Part shown: one piece after another, positions 23,645 through 34,720 of the stretch
Layout of the letters: the number at the start of each line of letters is the position of its first letter
Position numbering within the stretch: the first letter of the stretch is position 1
Source of the DNA: Voacanga thouarsii
Lineage: Eukaryota > Streptophyta > Magnoliopsida > Gentianales > Apocynaceae
Direction: 5' to 3'
Assembly: GCA_026120185.1 (NCBI GenBank)
Contig: JANUWF010002145.1
Span: 1-64,000, forward strand
DNA length: 64,000 nucleotides
The notes under the pieces: model-generated
What the model saw: the letters and a program-made list of their open reading frames with translations, nothing else
Databases searched by the model: none
What the model was told of the DNA's origin: nothing
Translations under genes and position numbers: made by a program

Positions 23645-24560
23645 AGAGTACAACCCGGTCTAAGGCTACCTAAAGCCAATCTAAGGCTTTGCTCAAGTAA
23701 TATCTGGTTCAAGGCTTAGGTAGCCGATCCAAAGCTTAAGAAAAAAACCAAGAAATTGCTTTATTTCTGGAGAATGTTCAAGTGCTAGAACTTCTAGTTT
23801 TTTGGAGCTTAGTTGAGCGAAAGATTATAGGGAGTTATTAAGTGATTTAAAATATTTTGAATGCAAGTTTTACGGTTGGAATTTAGGGGTGTTGAAGAGG
23901 GTACTGCCATGATGAAAGGAAAATGAAGAGGAATAGTCCTACTTAGTGCCATGAAGTTTCGAGAGTTTAAGTGAAAGAGGAATATGGAAGGGAACATGGA
24001 CATACAACAAGCTGAATTTTAAGCACAAATAAGAGTAAAGTAAGCTTTGCAGAGTGCACAAAAATGATGAAGGTGGTTTTGCAATTGTAGTTGAAGATAA
24101 AATGCTACACTTATTGACAACCAAGGTGAACATGTAATTACTGGCTTGGTCAAAGGTGTTTCTACTTAAGAGAAAACTTAGGAGAGAAATGTGGCTTTTT
24201 CAAAGTTTAAACAAGACTTCCGATTGGTAACAGAAATGTATTAGTCGGACTAAGAACAAAAGGTTATAAAATCAAAATAACAAAAAGGCTATAAAATTAA
24301 AATAAATTATTTTTAGAGGGTCACCAGGAAAAATAAACTCAAAGCTGTTGTGTTATATATTATCTACATAATCCTATTTTTACGAAATTTCAAAGCTATC
24401 GTTATTTCTTTTTAATTAACAAATCATAACCTAAAATCTTCTCAACTAAAAAATAAAATTTCCTTATCTCACTAACGCACATAAAAAACACAAATAACTG
24501 ATATCGAACACATATAATTTCATCTTGAAAATTATATGCACATGAGTTATGCTATAAAAT
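23645..24560. other. Unassigned sequence
   Basis: No recognisable protein on either strand. A perfect 10-bp inverted repeat GGCTACCTAA (23664-23673) / TTAGGTAGCC (23716-23725) lies just after the Athila LTR end. By position this should include the 3' region of Gypsy-B, between the end of its integrase and its missing 3' LTR junction. A purine-rich stretch on the minus strand near 24560-24575 could be the old polypurine tract. Confidence 0.4.
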
Positions 24561-24599
24561 GCAAACCCTCCCTCTAATCTAAGGGTTGATTTAGGTGGA

Positions 24600-25110
24600 G
24601 TTTTACATCTTCTTCTTCTTAGAAGAATTTCGTCCTGAAATTCACAATGCCATATTTTTTAAGTAGGTCGTGATACTTTAACTTCACCCTATTCATCTGT
24701 TTTCCACGTAGCATCCTGCGTATTGTGATGCTCCTATAGGATCTTCACCATCAACATTTGCTTATTTCAAAGTGTCTTGATGCTCCGATCCAAAATCTTG
24801 ACAAGCTTTTCCACATAACATAGATTGGGTTGTAATATCAATGGCTCATCATTTAATACATGCTCCGGGTCTGGATTATACTTTTTCAATTGAGATATAT
24901 GAAACAATATTGTGTGTTTGCATTAAACTTTCTAGCAAGTCCAATTTATAAGTAATATGTCCAACATTTTCAATGGATAGAAAAGGTCCTAAATATCTCA
25001 GACTTAATTTGCCTCATTTTGGATTTTTCAAAATTCCTCTACTAAGAATCAACTTCAAGAATGTCTGGTCATCGACTTGGAATTTTCCTATTCCCTTGTC
25101 AACAATAGGG
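24600..25110 (-). pseudogene. pol: Gypsy-B integrase C-terminal region (chromovirus-like)
   Basis: Minus-strand translation from 25110 leftward gives GIGKFQVDDQTFLKLILSR, KNPK.GKLSLRYLGPF, GHITYKLDLLESL, HNIVSYIS, a Pro-rich QSRPGA segment, EKLVKILDRSIKTL and, after a frame change, NTQDATWKTDE and KYGIVNFRTKFF. This order (KLSPRYxGPF, VxYRLxLP, FHVSxLKK, PxxIlDrrxxxLRnK, WExe, FxDKxF) is the GPF/Y module and C-terminus of plant chromovirus integrases. Several stops and frameshifts. The catalytic core is missing. It is on the same strand as the LTR and primer site at 28219-29490. Confidence 0.8.
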
Positions 25111-25780
25111 TAAAGTCAACCTGTCCAAGAATAATAGGAGTTAAGTTACAAAATTGATAGAAAAGAGAATAGAAGATGAGAGAAATTTGCAACATCAAGG
25201 GAAAAATAGTGATCAAGATAATATGTCAGAGCAAGAAAGGTAAACATAAACATATTTGATCATCAAAAGCTATTATGATTTTATGGAATCAACGCTTCCA
25301 CTAATTAGAAAACAACGTACATTTATAAGGAGTAGCAGAAGATATTGAGCCAAAAATAATGTGCGTATAGCAACATTAGGGTTTTGGGAGATGTAAAGAA
25401 ATTTATAGAGAAAATTACTAGTCAAAACATGCTAAATCCATTATGAAGTTGACAGATAAAGTCAAAATATAGGAAGAAATATATTGATAATATTAAAGTA
25501 TTATAGGAGAAAGTAGGTATAACATTGAAGAGTTTAATGCGAAGTAATTGCAAAATATAAATGAAGTTCCTAAGGCCACCTCAGACAACTAAATCTTGGA
25601 AGAAAACTTACACAACAATCAAAAGGTGGTGCAAGATATTTTGGCAATAAGAAGCTGAAAAGAAAAGGGAAAGAAGCGAGATCACGAAAAATCTGCCTTT
25701 GTCTGAAGAAATTACCATAGCAGCTTCCATTCCTTCCTTCGTTGCATCCCTATGTGATGCCTAAGTTCTTATTCTGGTAG
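25111..25780. other. Unassigned stretch inside Gypsy-B
   Basis: It lies where the integrase core and most of the reverse transcriptase should be, but no such motifs can be read on the minus strand. The plus strand has Lys/Glu-rich short frames (for example around 25560-25740) without a recognisable family. Either an unidentified insertion or strongly diverged pol. Confidence 0.35.
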
Positions 25781-26060
25781 AGTAAACACAAATGTAGATA
25801 CAAATTTTCTCTTAGACTCTTGAAAGGTCCTTTCACCCTTCTCATTTCACAAACTTGGTGAATCTTTCTGTAGTAGTCGAGCTAGAGGCAGTGCAAGAAT
25901 TGTGAATCTTCTAAAGAAGCAATGATCACATTCTGCTGATACCTATAAAATCCACCTCCTATGACATTCTCATGTTGCTTCAAAGGTAATACCTACACCA
26001 AAATAGATTTATCTTATTCTTATCCTTAATTTCTACATGACTTGAAATTGAAATTGTGTT
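25781..26060 (-). pseudogene. pol: Gypsy-B reverse transcriptase/RNase H junction remnant
   Basis: Minus-strand translation contains QNVIIASLEDSQFLHCL, YYRKIHQVCEMRRVKGPFKS and similar pieces in shifting frames. They resemble the YYRRFVEGFS..PLTxL segment between reverse transcriptase and RNase H of Ty3/gypsy. Similarity is short and interrupted, so this is tentative. Position between protease (26440-26860) and integrase (24600-25110) supports it. Confidence 0.4.
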
Positions 26061-26439
26061 CGATCAAAATCCACACTGACTAGACTAGTCAAGAATTTAT
26101 GCCCCCTTTGTTTCTAAAACCAATTTTAACTATTCTGAGTCTCACACTATATTCACCACATATACTTTCTCCAAGCAAATATGATGTGGTCAATTTGGTT
26201 AGAGATATATTTAAAAAAACCATTAACTACTCGTGTGTCAACCTAAACTCGTGCTTTATGTGTACCTCAACTAATAAAGCTAAATATTCCTAGTGTTCCT
26301 TCACCAATAATTTGCAATCCCCCGTACCTAATATAAAGCACCATATTTCCTTTACCTCACTTTATCTACAATTAATCACATCCAACTAATCTACGAAAAT
26401 CTATTATCCTGTTTCTATATGTAACCTAAGCTCCTTGCT

Positions 26440-26860
26440 TCGACAATAAATCCATGCTTAATATGCTCTCATAATCTTCAAAGAATATAGAAATTACACT
26501 ATTTGGTAAACTTATTTCACTAACTATAATTTTCATATTCTAAATAAAGCCTATGAATTCTACCTCCAAATATGGAAGAGTGTGTCCAAACAATTATAAA
26601 CCAACTCCCAACTATCATATTTCAAGCAAATGGTACACTACACCACATACAAAATGTATGGTACTAAAATCAAATAGCCTATTTCTTTCAAACAATTAAA
26701 ATAAAGAGCTTATCCTGTTACATCCAATTGTAAGTCCCCTCCGCTTAAAGCAAATACTTTGGTCTTCACTTGCAATTGCGTCTTATTTCCTTCATTAGTT
26801 GTATTTCCTCGGTTGTTCATTATGGAGGTTGGACAGAGTTCCCTTGACTTGGTTGTGGTA
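26440..26860 (-). pseudogene. pol: Gypsy-B aspartic protease remnant
   Basis: Minus-strand frames give NRLFDFSTIHFVCGVVYHLLE, the position of the family's LFDSGATHSF active site with Ser to Phe and Gly to Ser changes, so it is inactive. They continue HTLPYLEVEFIGFI and a MDLLSKQGA stretch, equivalent to the GMDWLxxxxA motif that follows the protease in plant Ty3/gypsy elements. Frame changes and several stops are present. It follows gag directly. Confidence 0.65.
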
Positions 26861-27258
26861 TTCTTGGACAATTTCCTCACAAATGTTTAGCACATGCCAT
26901 TTTTTTCTATAGTAGTAGCAAGTTACCATTCTTGTAATAGTACTTGGTGGTGCCATTCATGCTTATTTCCTTCGATTCTTCAAATATTGTCTAGTTGCCC
27001 TCTTTTTAGGGAAATGTTTGGTTACCGGTAAAGTCCTATTAGTAGTTTTATTCTAATCCCCATTCTTAATTCGAGTAGCATCACCTATGGCAACAACACA
27101 TGTGGGTGGGAAAAAAATGATGCTAGTATCTTTCTCAGTTCTGTAAGTTTTTGAAGTATCTCTAATGTATTGTCAATAGCTTGGGCCACAATATCGTCTC
27201 TAAAAGCTTCTCTAGAAATAACATGGCTGCCAGCATTGAATTGACGTTGAGGTGGCAT
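26861..27258 (-). pseudogene. gag: Gypsy-B gag, internally deleted
   Basis: The ATG on the minus strand at 27256-27258 begins MPPQRQFNAGSHVISREAF and continues RDDIVAQAIDNTLEILQKL. An MPP-type start with basic residues is common in chromovirus gag, and the related plus-strand copy starts MAPKRC (41901). After about 50 residues the capsid is missing. A degenerate zinc knuckle (CYYYRKKWHVLNIC, near 26890-26935; second Cys lost) follows. Upstream is a 390-nt gap, then the separate leader ORF. Confidence 0.65.
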
Positions 27259-27647
27259 CTTCTTGTCATAGAGGTCGCTTGCTCATTAAGAACATGAATG
27301 TATAAACAAAAGAAATAGATATTATGCCCAATATTTTTATTTCATAAAACATAATAGGAAAAGTAATACGAATAATTATGGAATAAAGTTTTCAAAAGTG
27401 TATGTATAGAAGCTATAAAGTATCTAGGAGATAAAATAAGTATTCAAAAGATAATATATGCAAGATGAATGTAACTTTTGCATAAAGGAAAGAGACACTT
27501 TTACAAAAAGAGGGATATCCCTAGATATACTTATTTTTAAAGACGGAATTCAAAGTAGATAATTAAACATAATAAAGTTCCTCCCTAATTAACTTATTAT
27601 AGAAATAGGATAGCAAATAGTCTTGGAAAATGCTAACCTATAAACTA

Positions 27648-28132
27648 CTACTCCTCATCAGAATCTTCCAAATTAGCATCATATAACTACCTCCCCAAGT
27701 TTCTAGAGAAATCTATTCCTGTACCATCAACAAAACCTAAAGTTATAGGTTCTCTTTCAGATCTCCTTAAACTTTCCCCAATCTTAAATTGCTTTGGTTG
27801 GGGTTCATCTAGGTGCTCTGGTGGGGATTCATAGTCTATCTTCCCTAAGTTATCACTATTAGTAGCTAAGTTAATTATTTGATCTCATAGGTTTAGGGTA
27901 GGTCCAATGATCTCGGCCTTAACATCACTCTCAGAGTCTATATCTATTACCAGAATAGGTGGGATAGGTAGGGGTTCAACTATTTGAACTTTGTCATTGT
28001 TATTTTCCTCCATAAATTGCTCATGTTTAGGCACATAATTAGATGATAGTGGACTAAGTGGTTTAATAAGAATTAGCAGGTGTAGGGTCTCCAGTTCATG
28101 GTCTTCCTTGTTGTTCTATACATTCTAACCAT
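27648..28132 (-). pseudogene. Conserved acidic leader ORF of Gypsy-B (minus copy), SIM-like motif
   Basis: Between the primer site and gag lies a decayed ORF of about 160 codons. It starts MVRMYRTTRKTMNWRPY (ATG at 28130-28132). After a frame change it reads VPKHEQFMEENNNDKVQIVEP, then PIPPILVIDIDSESDVK (27922-27959), NSDNLGKIDYESPP, GESLRRSERE, TGIDFSRNLG, a TAG, and LYDANLEDSDEE. The plus-strand element at 41152-41645 has the matching MVR..RT.RK, PPILVIDI-acidic, DSDNSGEIDYESPP, GES and DFSKNSGEWLY..FEDS blocks in the same order. The family is not recognised. It is acidic and Pro-rich, and ILVIDI followed by Ser/Asp/Glu resembles a SUMO-interacting motif. Two stops (TGA after LNL; TAG before LYD) break the main frame. 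Confidence 0.75.
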
Positions 28133-28218
28133 TCTACAACATGAACAACTTAGGTTAGTTAAAGATTGCAATACTTAATAAAATAAAGCCATATAAATTA
28201 AAAAATTACCTATACCTA

Positions 28219-28231
28219 GGCTATGATATCA
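28219..28231 (-). other. Gypsy-B primer-binding site (tRNA-iMet type)
   Basis: The minus strand reads TGATATCATAGCC two bases inside the LTR end (TGTTACA), matching TGGTATCAGAGCC with two transitions. It fixes the element's orientation and marks 28234-29490 as its 5' LTR. Confidence 0.8.
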
Positions 28232-28233
28232 CT

Positions 28234-29115
28234 TGTAACATCTCACTACCTACATACCCTAAAATGGGGCAAGGATATCACCTTATCTATAGGACTAATG
28301 TTTTTTATAACTAGGTAAAATAAAATTAAAGAAACATAATCAAAATCTAAACTTTTTACAACTGTTCAAACTTATATAAGTCTTAAAATTAATAAAATAA
28401 AATTCTCAAAAAATATACATTTAATAATAGTAATAAAATCCTCAGACTATAAGCAAGTTCAACCTTCAAAGTAGAATTTTCTAAAAAACATGACGAGAAA
28501 TACCCCTAATAAATCCTGTATGTGCTCATGATAATTTGAAGAATGTTTCATGTATGCAACTTTTAATAAGTCATGAGAAAAGACTGCAAGTCATAATAAT
28601 TTGCTTTTGAACATAAAGTGGTATTTTACATCTATATCTTAAACAAAAATGTACATTCAAAAAAGAAGTAAATCACCATAAAATCAAGATGACTATGAAC
28701 CCTACATCTGCATCACAATACCATTACGTGATCGGACTATTAGGTGAAATACTCCTTTATCTCTACACCATAATTTACCGGTTGTCTACTTCTGGGAACA
28801 GTCCACTTAAACTAAGTTACTAGCTCGGACTGACCTGACTAACTAGTACTGACACTTTGTCTAGAAAGAGCACATTTTCCGGAGGAGGTCTTTACCAGAA
28901 GACTGACCCTAACCTTCTAAGGCTAGTACTAGCTAGCCTACCCTTATTGAGTACTCAACGTATAATTATTTCACAGAAAGAAAAATTCACAAAGATCTTC
29001 TGTATTGGAAAGTGCAGTCATGGTTAAGTAAATTTTGGTTTGAAACTTATATTAAAATGAAAACATCATTTTACTTGAAAACCTTTTTTATTGAATGAAA
29101 AACACACATATACAA

Positions 29116-29163
<48 letters not shown>

Positions 29164-29167
29164 ATAC

Positions 29168-29202
<35 letters not shown>

Positions 29203-29490
29203 CTTTTTAAAGAGTAAAAGAAATTTACCATGTCTGCACTTATTCATAAATTCCTTGTCATAATCATATCGACAATTGACTTGCAATAGAACAGTTCTAC
29301 ATAAATAATTTTTATGCAAGGACTTATTTGATTCTCTTATCTCACGAGTATAATTCTCCTGATGACTTGATCAATTGAACTTAGTCACTTCTAGAGAAAA
29401 TATAAAGTACATGCCACTACTTACCCAACAATTCTAATGGTATGAAAACATAAGCATGTAATAACCCTAATCTTTATGACACTCAACCAG
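28234..29490 (-). repeat. Gypsy-B 5' LTR, truncated at its outer end
   Basis: On the plus strand it begins TGTAACATCTCACTACC beside the primer site. It is colinear with 6322-7032 plus 16315-16838, and more distantly (reverse complement) with the plus-strand LTRs ending at 41053 and 43380, sharing TTGAGTACTCAA and GGGTAGGCTAG blocks. It stops at ACTCAACCAG where an Athila-like LTR begins at 29491, whereas the left copy continues past this point. An (AC)n/(AT)n microsatellite lies at about 29109-29200 and is nearly absent from the other copy. Confidence 0.8.
29109..29200. repeat. (AC)n/(AT)n microsatellite within Gypsy-B LTR
   Basis: A long AC run is followed by CATA and AT repeats. The equivalent place in the other LTR copy (near 16530) has only a short CACATATATAAAAT stretch, so the tract expanded after insertion. 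Confidence 0.9.
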
Positions 29491-29500
29491 TGATAGGGCC

Positions 29501-29538
<38 letters not shown>

Positions 29539-30720
29539 ATTTGAGATTATTTTATGATACTTTTGGTTCAATAACTAGTCATTTCCCTTCCTATTTGATA
29601 TTTTACTTGTGAGAAGTGTTTTTGATAATTTTGTGCAAAAATTGTAGAATTTGGAGTTAAATCACTCAAATCTAGAACTGACCCGGCACCAGCCCATGAA
29701 GTCTGAACCGGCCCTAGCTTGGTTCTGTAAAAACAGAGCAAAAACATAGTTAAATTAGTGCTTGGTCAAGCTTGTGAACCATCACCAGGTTTGAAAAATA
29801 ACAAAAACTAGATTTTTGTGTGTTAATCTGTGGGCAGCTAAGTAAAGTAGCCATGGCCAACTTCTAGATGATTTATATGTGTACCTGTGGCCAGATGGCC
29901 TTAAATTCGTAAGTAAAGCCGTACCCGGCTTTAGTGGAGCCGTGGCCAGATTTGAAGGAGCAGCCGGCTCACCAGATAGGAAAAAGGAGCTTCACGGCTT
30001 GGCAACTCAACAAGAAAGGATTCAAACGCGGCTCAGCTAATAGGCTCGGGCAGTTGGCTTGATTGAAGAAGAGGAAATGTAGCAACTTCGGTAAGGGGGT
30101 CGGAGGCTTGGCTTCAATAGGAAGGGGCTTCATGGCTCGATCAAGGAAAAGAGAAGGAAAGTGCAGTCAGTCAGCTTGGGAGCAGCTTAGTGAGTTTAAG
30201 GCGGTGGACTTCGGTGGATTCTATGTAGATTTTACAAGCCTATTAGGAAACTACTTCTTTTGCAATTGGATTTATAAGAAATCCTCATGCCTATGAGTAA
30301 AAGCCATTCACGTTAGGGAATAGTGTGTGCATAATGGAAAGTTGAGAAAATATTAAGAGTGCACCATGTACATAGTAGGGCTAATTCTTCCAATTATTTT
30401 CATGTACAAAAGATGAATCTAAGGAGCTAAAGCTAAACTCATCCATCAAAGGAGAATTCATTACTCGAATGAGCATTGTTCAAGAAAGTTCTCAAAGGAA
30501 AAAGACGAGAGCTTGTCTATGAGTTTTTTCTAAGATATTTATTTTTTTTTTAACAATGAGGAGATTAATGTTTTAATTATAATTAAATGTTATTTTTGGA
30601 TTCATAATCTTGTAATTTATATAATCTTTGATCAATTGGTTGTTGTTCTTAGTATTTGATTACTTGCTTCTATTTGATAGATTAATGAAGTTAAATTTAT
30701 GTCTAATGGACTTGGGGAAC
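29491..30720 (+). mobile_element. Athila-like LTR, left part
   Basis: It starts TGATAGGGCCAAATTA and shares with the LTR at 57530 the blocks TTCAATAACTAGTCA, GATTTT/ATTTTAC..TTGTGCAA, a GC-rich ACCGGC/GGCACC zone (29679-30060) and AGCTTGTCTATGAG..TTT (30510-30530). It is interrupted at 30720 by Gypsy-C and continues at 36247. An (AT)n run lies at 29503-29532. A 77-codon frame at 30063-30296 shows no known motif and is probably chance. Confidence 0.72.
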
Positions 30721-31855
30721 TGATAGGAATCAAATTAGGTATGAAGGCCATTTTCAAGAAGGGGGAAGAAGGACAAAATCATGCTTCATGGTGCCATGGA
30801 TAAGAGCAACATTCAAAAGGAATCAAGGGAGTTTTCAAGATAACAAATTCAACAAACCCAGGTCTAAGAAGATTTTGAAGAAATGGATGGAAAAAAAAGG
30901 GCCAAAAGACGTACAACAAAAGCAACAATCTATGTGGAGGATCAAGCCAAACTTTAAACAAGGATTAAAGGCCAAAGGCGTATTAAGAAGGGCTCAAGAC
31001 AACCAACGTTTCATTGGGAAAATCAAGGAAATACTGAGAAATGGAATGGAGGTCAAAGGAGTAAGTTTTGAGGTGCAACAAAATCGGGAAGGACGCCTAG
31101 AGCCTACCCAGAGCCGGTCGAGAGTGAAGGACCCGGTGCCAGCCTACATTTGGAAAAAATTTCTCATCAAGCAAGTTACACCCGGTGCCGTGTGGACCCG
31201 GCACCGGGTCCACTCGGGTTCGTCCCGGCATTTTTGCTATTTTTCATATTTGCCACCTTTTCACTTTAATTTAATTTTCATGATTTTTATTATGTTTTAA
31301 CCTATTTTAAGGCATGTAATAAGGCCTAAAAATTTGTATTTAGGCCATCTAATTTCTATGCTTGTTTGCTAATTAGTTAGGGCAACTTAAGGCCTATGAA
31401 TACCCCATTATAGCCTCTTTTATAATAGAATTCAGATAAAAGGATAATAGAGTGTTGAACTCTTAGAGAGGAGAATTCCTACTTAGTTCTTCCTTTCAAG
31501 ACCAAGTAAATGAATTAGACCTACCTTTGTTTAGAGTCTCTAAAATCTTTGGGTTAATCCAACTTGTTTCTTCATCTTGGGTATTGGGTAGATTTGTTCT
31601 TGCCTAGTGTTCTTGTTGGGAAACCTAGAAAGGTGCCTACTTTTCTCCACCCCACTTATTTTTGAATTCTTTGTAGATTCAAGGGTGTTTTAGTATTGAA
31701 GTAGTTGACCAAATCCTATTAGAATTTAGGTTCTAGTTGTTCATTCACCTAGTGTTCTTATTTTGTGAGCATCTTGGTATAGGTTTAGGTGACCAATTCT
31801 TGGGCCTTTGTTAGTCAGTTTGATTTTTGAAGTTTGGATCTCCCAAGCTCGTATA
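30721..31855 (+). repeat. Gypsy-C 5' LTR
   Basis: It begins TGATAGGAATCAAATTAGG and ends near CTCGTATA, four bases before the primer site. It carries an open frame of 170 codons (30788-31300) that is strongly Lys/Arg/Gln-rich and is matched for about 60 codons in the other LTR. A cluster with a perfect palindromic arm pair GGACCCGG/CCGGGTCC lies at 31195-31212. TATA-like AATACC and CTCATT blocks near 31400 fit a promoter zone but are not decisive. Confidence 0.85.
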
Positions 31856-31859
31856 AAAA

Positions 31860-31871
31860 TGGTATCAGAGC
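31860..31871 (+). other. Gypsy-C primer-binding site (tRNA-iMet)
   Basis: A perfect TGGTATCAGAGC follows the 5' LTR after about four bases. Confidence 0.95.
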
Positions 31872-33290
31872 TAGGTTGTGTTAATTCTTATTAACACAAC
31901 TTTCTTTGAGCAAAGATACAATCTTCTTAAAAAGCTTGGTAAAATTTTTGCAATTTTCGTCACTTATTTTTGTGCCAGTTTGAATGCTTGAAACTCAATA
32001 TTATACAATAAACTTGATGTTAAATTGATCTTATATTTTGGTATAATGTTTGAGGAATCATTCAGCATTAATGTTTGTTGATTTGTGCTTAAACAAGTTG
32101 GAAATCTCATCCAAACCATTACTGCAAATTTAAATCCCGTAACTCCTTTTTGTGCTATTTTTGTGAGCTTAAAACTCAACATTTGTCCATATTATTACTG
32201 TGAAATTTCTCCTTGATGTTATATCTACCAATGGGAATGAGTTTTACTTGTGAATCTTGAGTATTAGAATAGCTATATGGTTGAAAATTTTGAATTACCT
32301 TTAGTTGCGAGGTTGCACACCAAGTGTTTGATGTGTGGTCTTATGACTTAGGAATGTGCTTATATGACAATCAAAGCTTTGTTTATTGAATTCCTATAGA
32401 TTTTCTTACTTTTTAACTTGATTTTTGTGAAATTAAACTTTCTAGCTAATTGCTAGTAGCAAATTTTCTTGAGAATTATCAAATATCTTGGAAAACAAAT
32501 TGGTGCATCTTAGTTTATATCAATTCAACTCTTTAAACTATTGAACTCCTTGTGTGATCATTGTTTTGAGTGAGTTGATTGATCATCAAATTGAACTCTT
32601 AAGATTTGTGATAGCATCCTAACATTTGAAAATCCTCATTTGAACTAGTTGCCTACCAAGTGTTTGATGAAATGCTTAAGTGTCTTTACAAAGTCTTGTA
32701 AGGGTTCTTTGCTTACATTTGCCACTTCCATTGAATTTAATTGATATATTTCTTATTTTTTGTGGTATTTAGATTGACATCTTCTTGACAACATTGCAAA
32801 TATTGAGTCATATTCTTTAGTATCCTTATTTATTTAAATCCTTGGTATGCTTAACTAGTGTTACCACTACACATTTTCGCTTGACTAGTGTTACCACTAC
32901 ACATCTTCTTAAGAAATCCTAGAGTTTGTGTGACGACTCATTGATTAAGTCTCATTCTTGTTGTCATCTAGTAATAGCATATTTCTTCTTAAGAACTTCC
33001 TTTTTCTTGAACCCTTGGAATTTAGTTGGCTTTAGCTAGTGAAACTAAATCCTTTAGATTAGGGAGACTTCGGGAAGGCCTTGAGTGTAGAATTGAGAGT
33101 GTGGAAAAGGCAAGAGGGTGAGCTCATTTTGATAAAGCCAAAAAAGAGTATAAATGAGAGAATAGTGTCATTGAAAGAGTATAAACATGTAAGGGAGTGA
33201 AGTGAGAAATCCCTTTTATATTTTCTACTTAAATTTTATGAGAACTTCTCTTGAAAGCAAAATTCACTATGGCTAGTTGGCATGAAAGTG
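31872..33290 (+). other. Gypsy-C leader and lost gag N-terminus
   Basis: About 1.4 kb with no readable gag capsid. Open frames are short. A direct repeat CTAGTGTTACCACTACACAT occurs at about 32855-32874 and 32885-32904. In autonomous relatives the capsid would lie at the right end of this stretch, so it seems to have been deleted or diverged. Confidence 0.45.
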
Positions 33291-33299
33291 GAGGATAAG

Positions 33300-34035
33300 A
33301 TTGCTATAAAAAGCCTTGTTCAACTAGAAGTAGTTATGATAGGAATGATGAGTATGATTGGAGATATAAAGAGGATGACTATGAGAGTATAGGGTATTTG
33401 GAAGAACATGATGAAAGACCACAAAAATATTCAAGGAGTAGGTTGCAAAGGACAAAGAGTGGTATGCAAAAAGAGAGGGAGTATGGGTGCTATATTTGTT
33501 CAAGCTATACACACACTTCCTATAAATGTCCAAAAAGATCCAAGCTAAGGGAAATGAGTGCATTATAAAATTCTTCCAAGAGTGGTTTGGAAAGAAAGCA
33601 AGATTATGTTTGTTTTACTTGTTGGGATTATAGCTATGACACATGTGATTGTCCAAGAAGGAAAATTCGAAGAAGTAGGGATAAATTACAAAGAAGTGAA
33701 GTGAGTCCTTATGAGTATTGTTCTAGCTATGAACATACTTCACCTACTTATTCTTAGGAGTCCTTTAGTTTGCAATGTAGCTAATTGAACAAAAGATTTG
33801 AGATGCAAGAGAAATAATATGAAGAAAAGAATAGAGAGGAGCAAGGGATTGAAAAGAGTGAACAAAATGAGTTACAAGAAATTGAGAAAGAATAGAAGAT
33901 AGCAGAAGAAGTCAAAGAAAGAGAATTGCAAAATCAAAGGGGTGAGGAAAAATATGAAGAAGTTGGGGAATGTTCATTAATATAAGAAAGTGAAGACCAA
34001 TATGGGGATAACAAAGAAGGAGTTGGGCATGATAA
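33300..34035 (+). pseudogene. gag: Gypsy-C gag C-terminus with three tandem zinc knuckles
   Basis: One frame reads an acidic, Arg-rich stretch (DEYDWRYKEDDYESIGYLEE), then CYICSSYTHTSYKC (33488-33529, perfect CX2CX4HX4C), CFTCWDYSYDTCDC (33611-33652, His replaced by Tyr) and YEYCSSYEHTSPTY (33713-33754, first and last Cys replaced by Tyr). All three lie in the same frame, 36-41 codons apart, and are followed by a Glu/Lys-rich segment with scattered stops. In the family the knuckle binds the element RNA. Plant gypsy gag usually has one or two knuckles, so three is unusual. Confidence 0.75.
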
Positions 34036-34039
34036 TGAT

Positions 34040-34720
34040 GTGGTTGATAAGGAACAAATATGTACTAAAGATGAAGGTCCCAAAAATGCTTCAAGTAACT
34101 ATGAATTGGGAGAGAGCTCACATCAACAAAAGAAAAAAGAAGAATATAAGGTTGTGAAAAGTGAAACACCAATACTATTTTCTAGGAAGGCCACAAATCT
34201 ACAAGTGGGAGTATATGGTGAAAGGAAAAATGTGGTTGAGTACAGAAATTCATTAATTGGTGTTGCTAGTAGAGTCTTGGATACTTATATTGTTGAGAAT
34301 ATGGATGATTCCCAAAGGGAAAATATTATTTACTTAAAATGTAAAATCAATCAAAGGCCTTGTAGTTTGATGATAAATTGTGCAAGTTGTGCAAATGTGA
34401 TAAGTACTATATTGTGAAAGACTTAGGTATAAAGACCATGAAGCATCCTAAGCCATACAAGCTTCAATGGGTCAATGATTGTGGTGAGGTGAAGGTAAAA
34501 AAAATAAGTCAAGATTACATTTAGCATGGTGAATTATGAAGATGAGGTACTTTGTGATGTGATGCCCATGCATGTTGGAGAGTTGTTGTTGGGAAGACCT
34601 TGGATGTTTGATGGAGATGTGATGCATAACGGTAGAAAAAACACTTATGCCTTGAGTAAAGAGGGAAAGAAGTTTACTTTACTTCCAATGTCTCCTAGTG
34701 AGGTTACAAAAGATCAAAAT
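34040..34720 (+). pseudogene. pol: Gypsy-C aspartic protease
   Basis: Open to 34417: ENIIYLKCKINQRPCSLMIN then CASCANVIS. The active-site triplet of this protease group (Asp-Gly-Gly/Ala before SCxNV) reads Asn-Cys-Ala, with the Asn at 34376-34378. After a frame change come KHPKPYKLQWVNDCGEVKV, EDEVLCDVMPMHVGELLLGRPW, MFDGDVMHNGRKNTYAL and LLPMSPSEV. LLLGRPW followed by HDGxxNxY is the standard C-terminal part of these plant Ty3/gypsy proteases. Reverse transcriptase should follow but does not. Confidence 0.85.

Noticed and set aside
29071..29319. 82-codon minus-strand frame
   Set aside because: About half of it is a translated AC/AT repeat; the rest is gypsy LTR.
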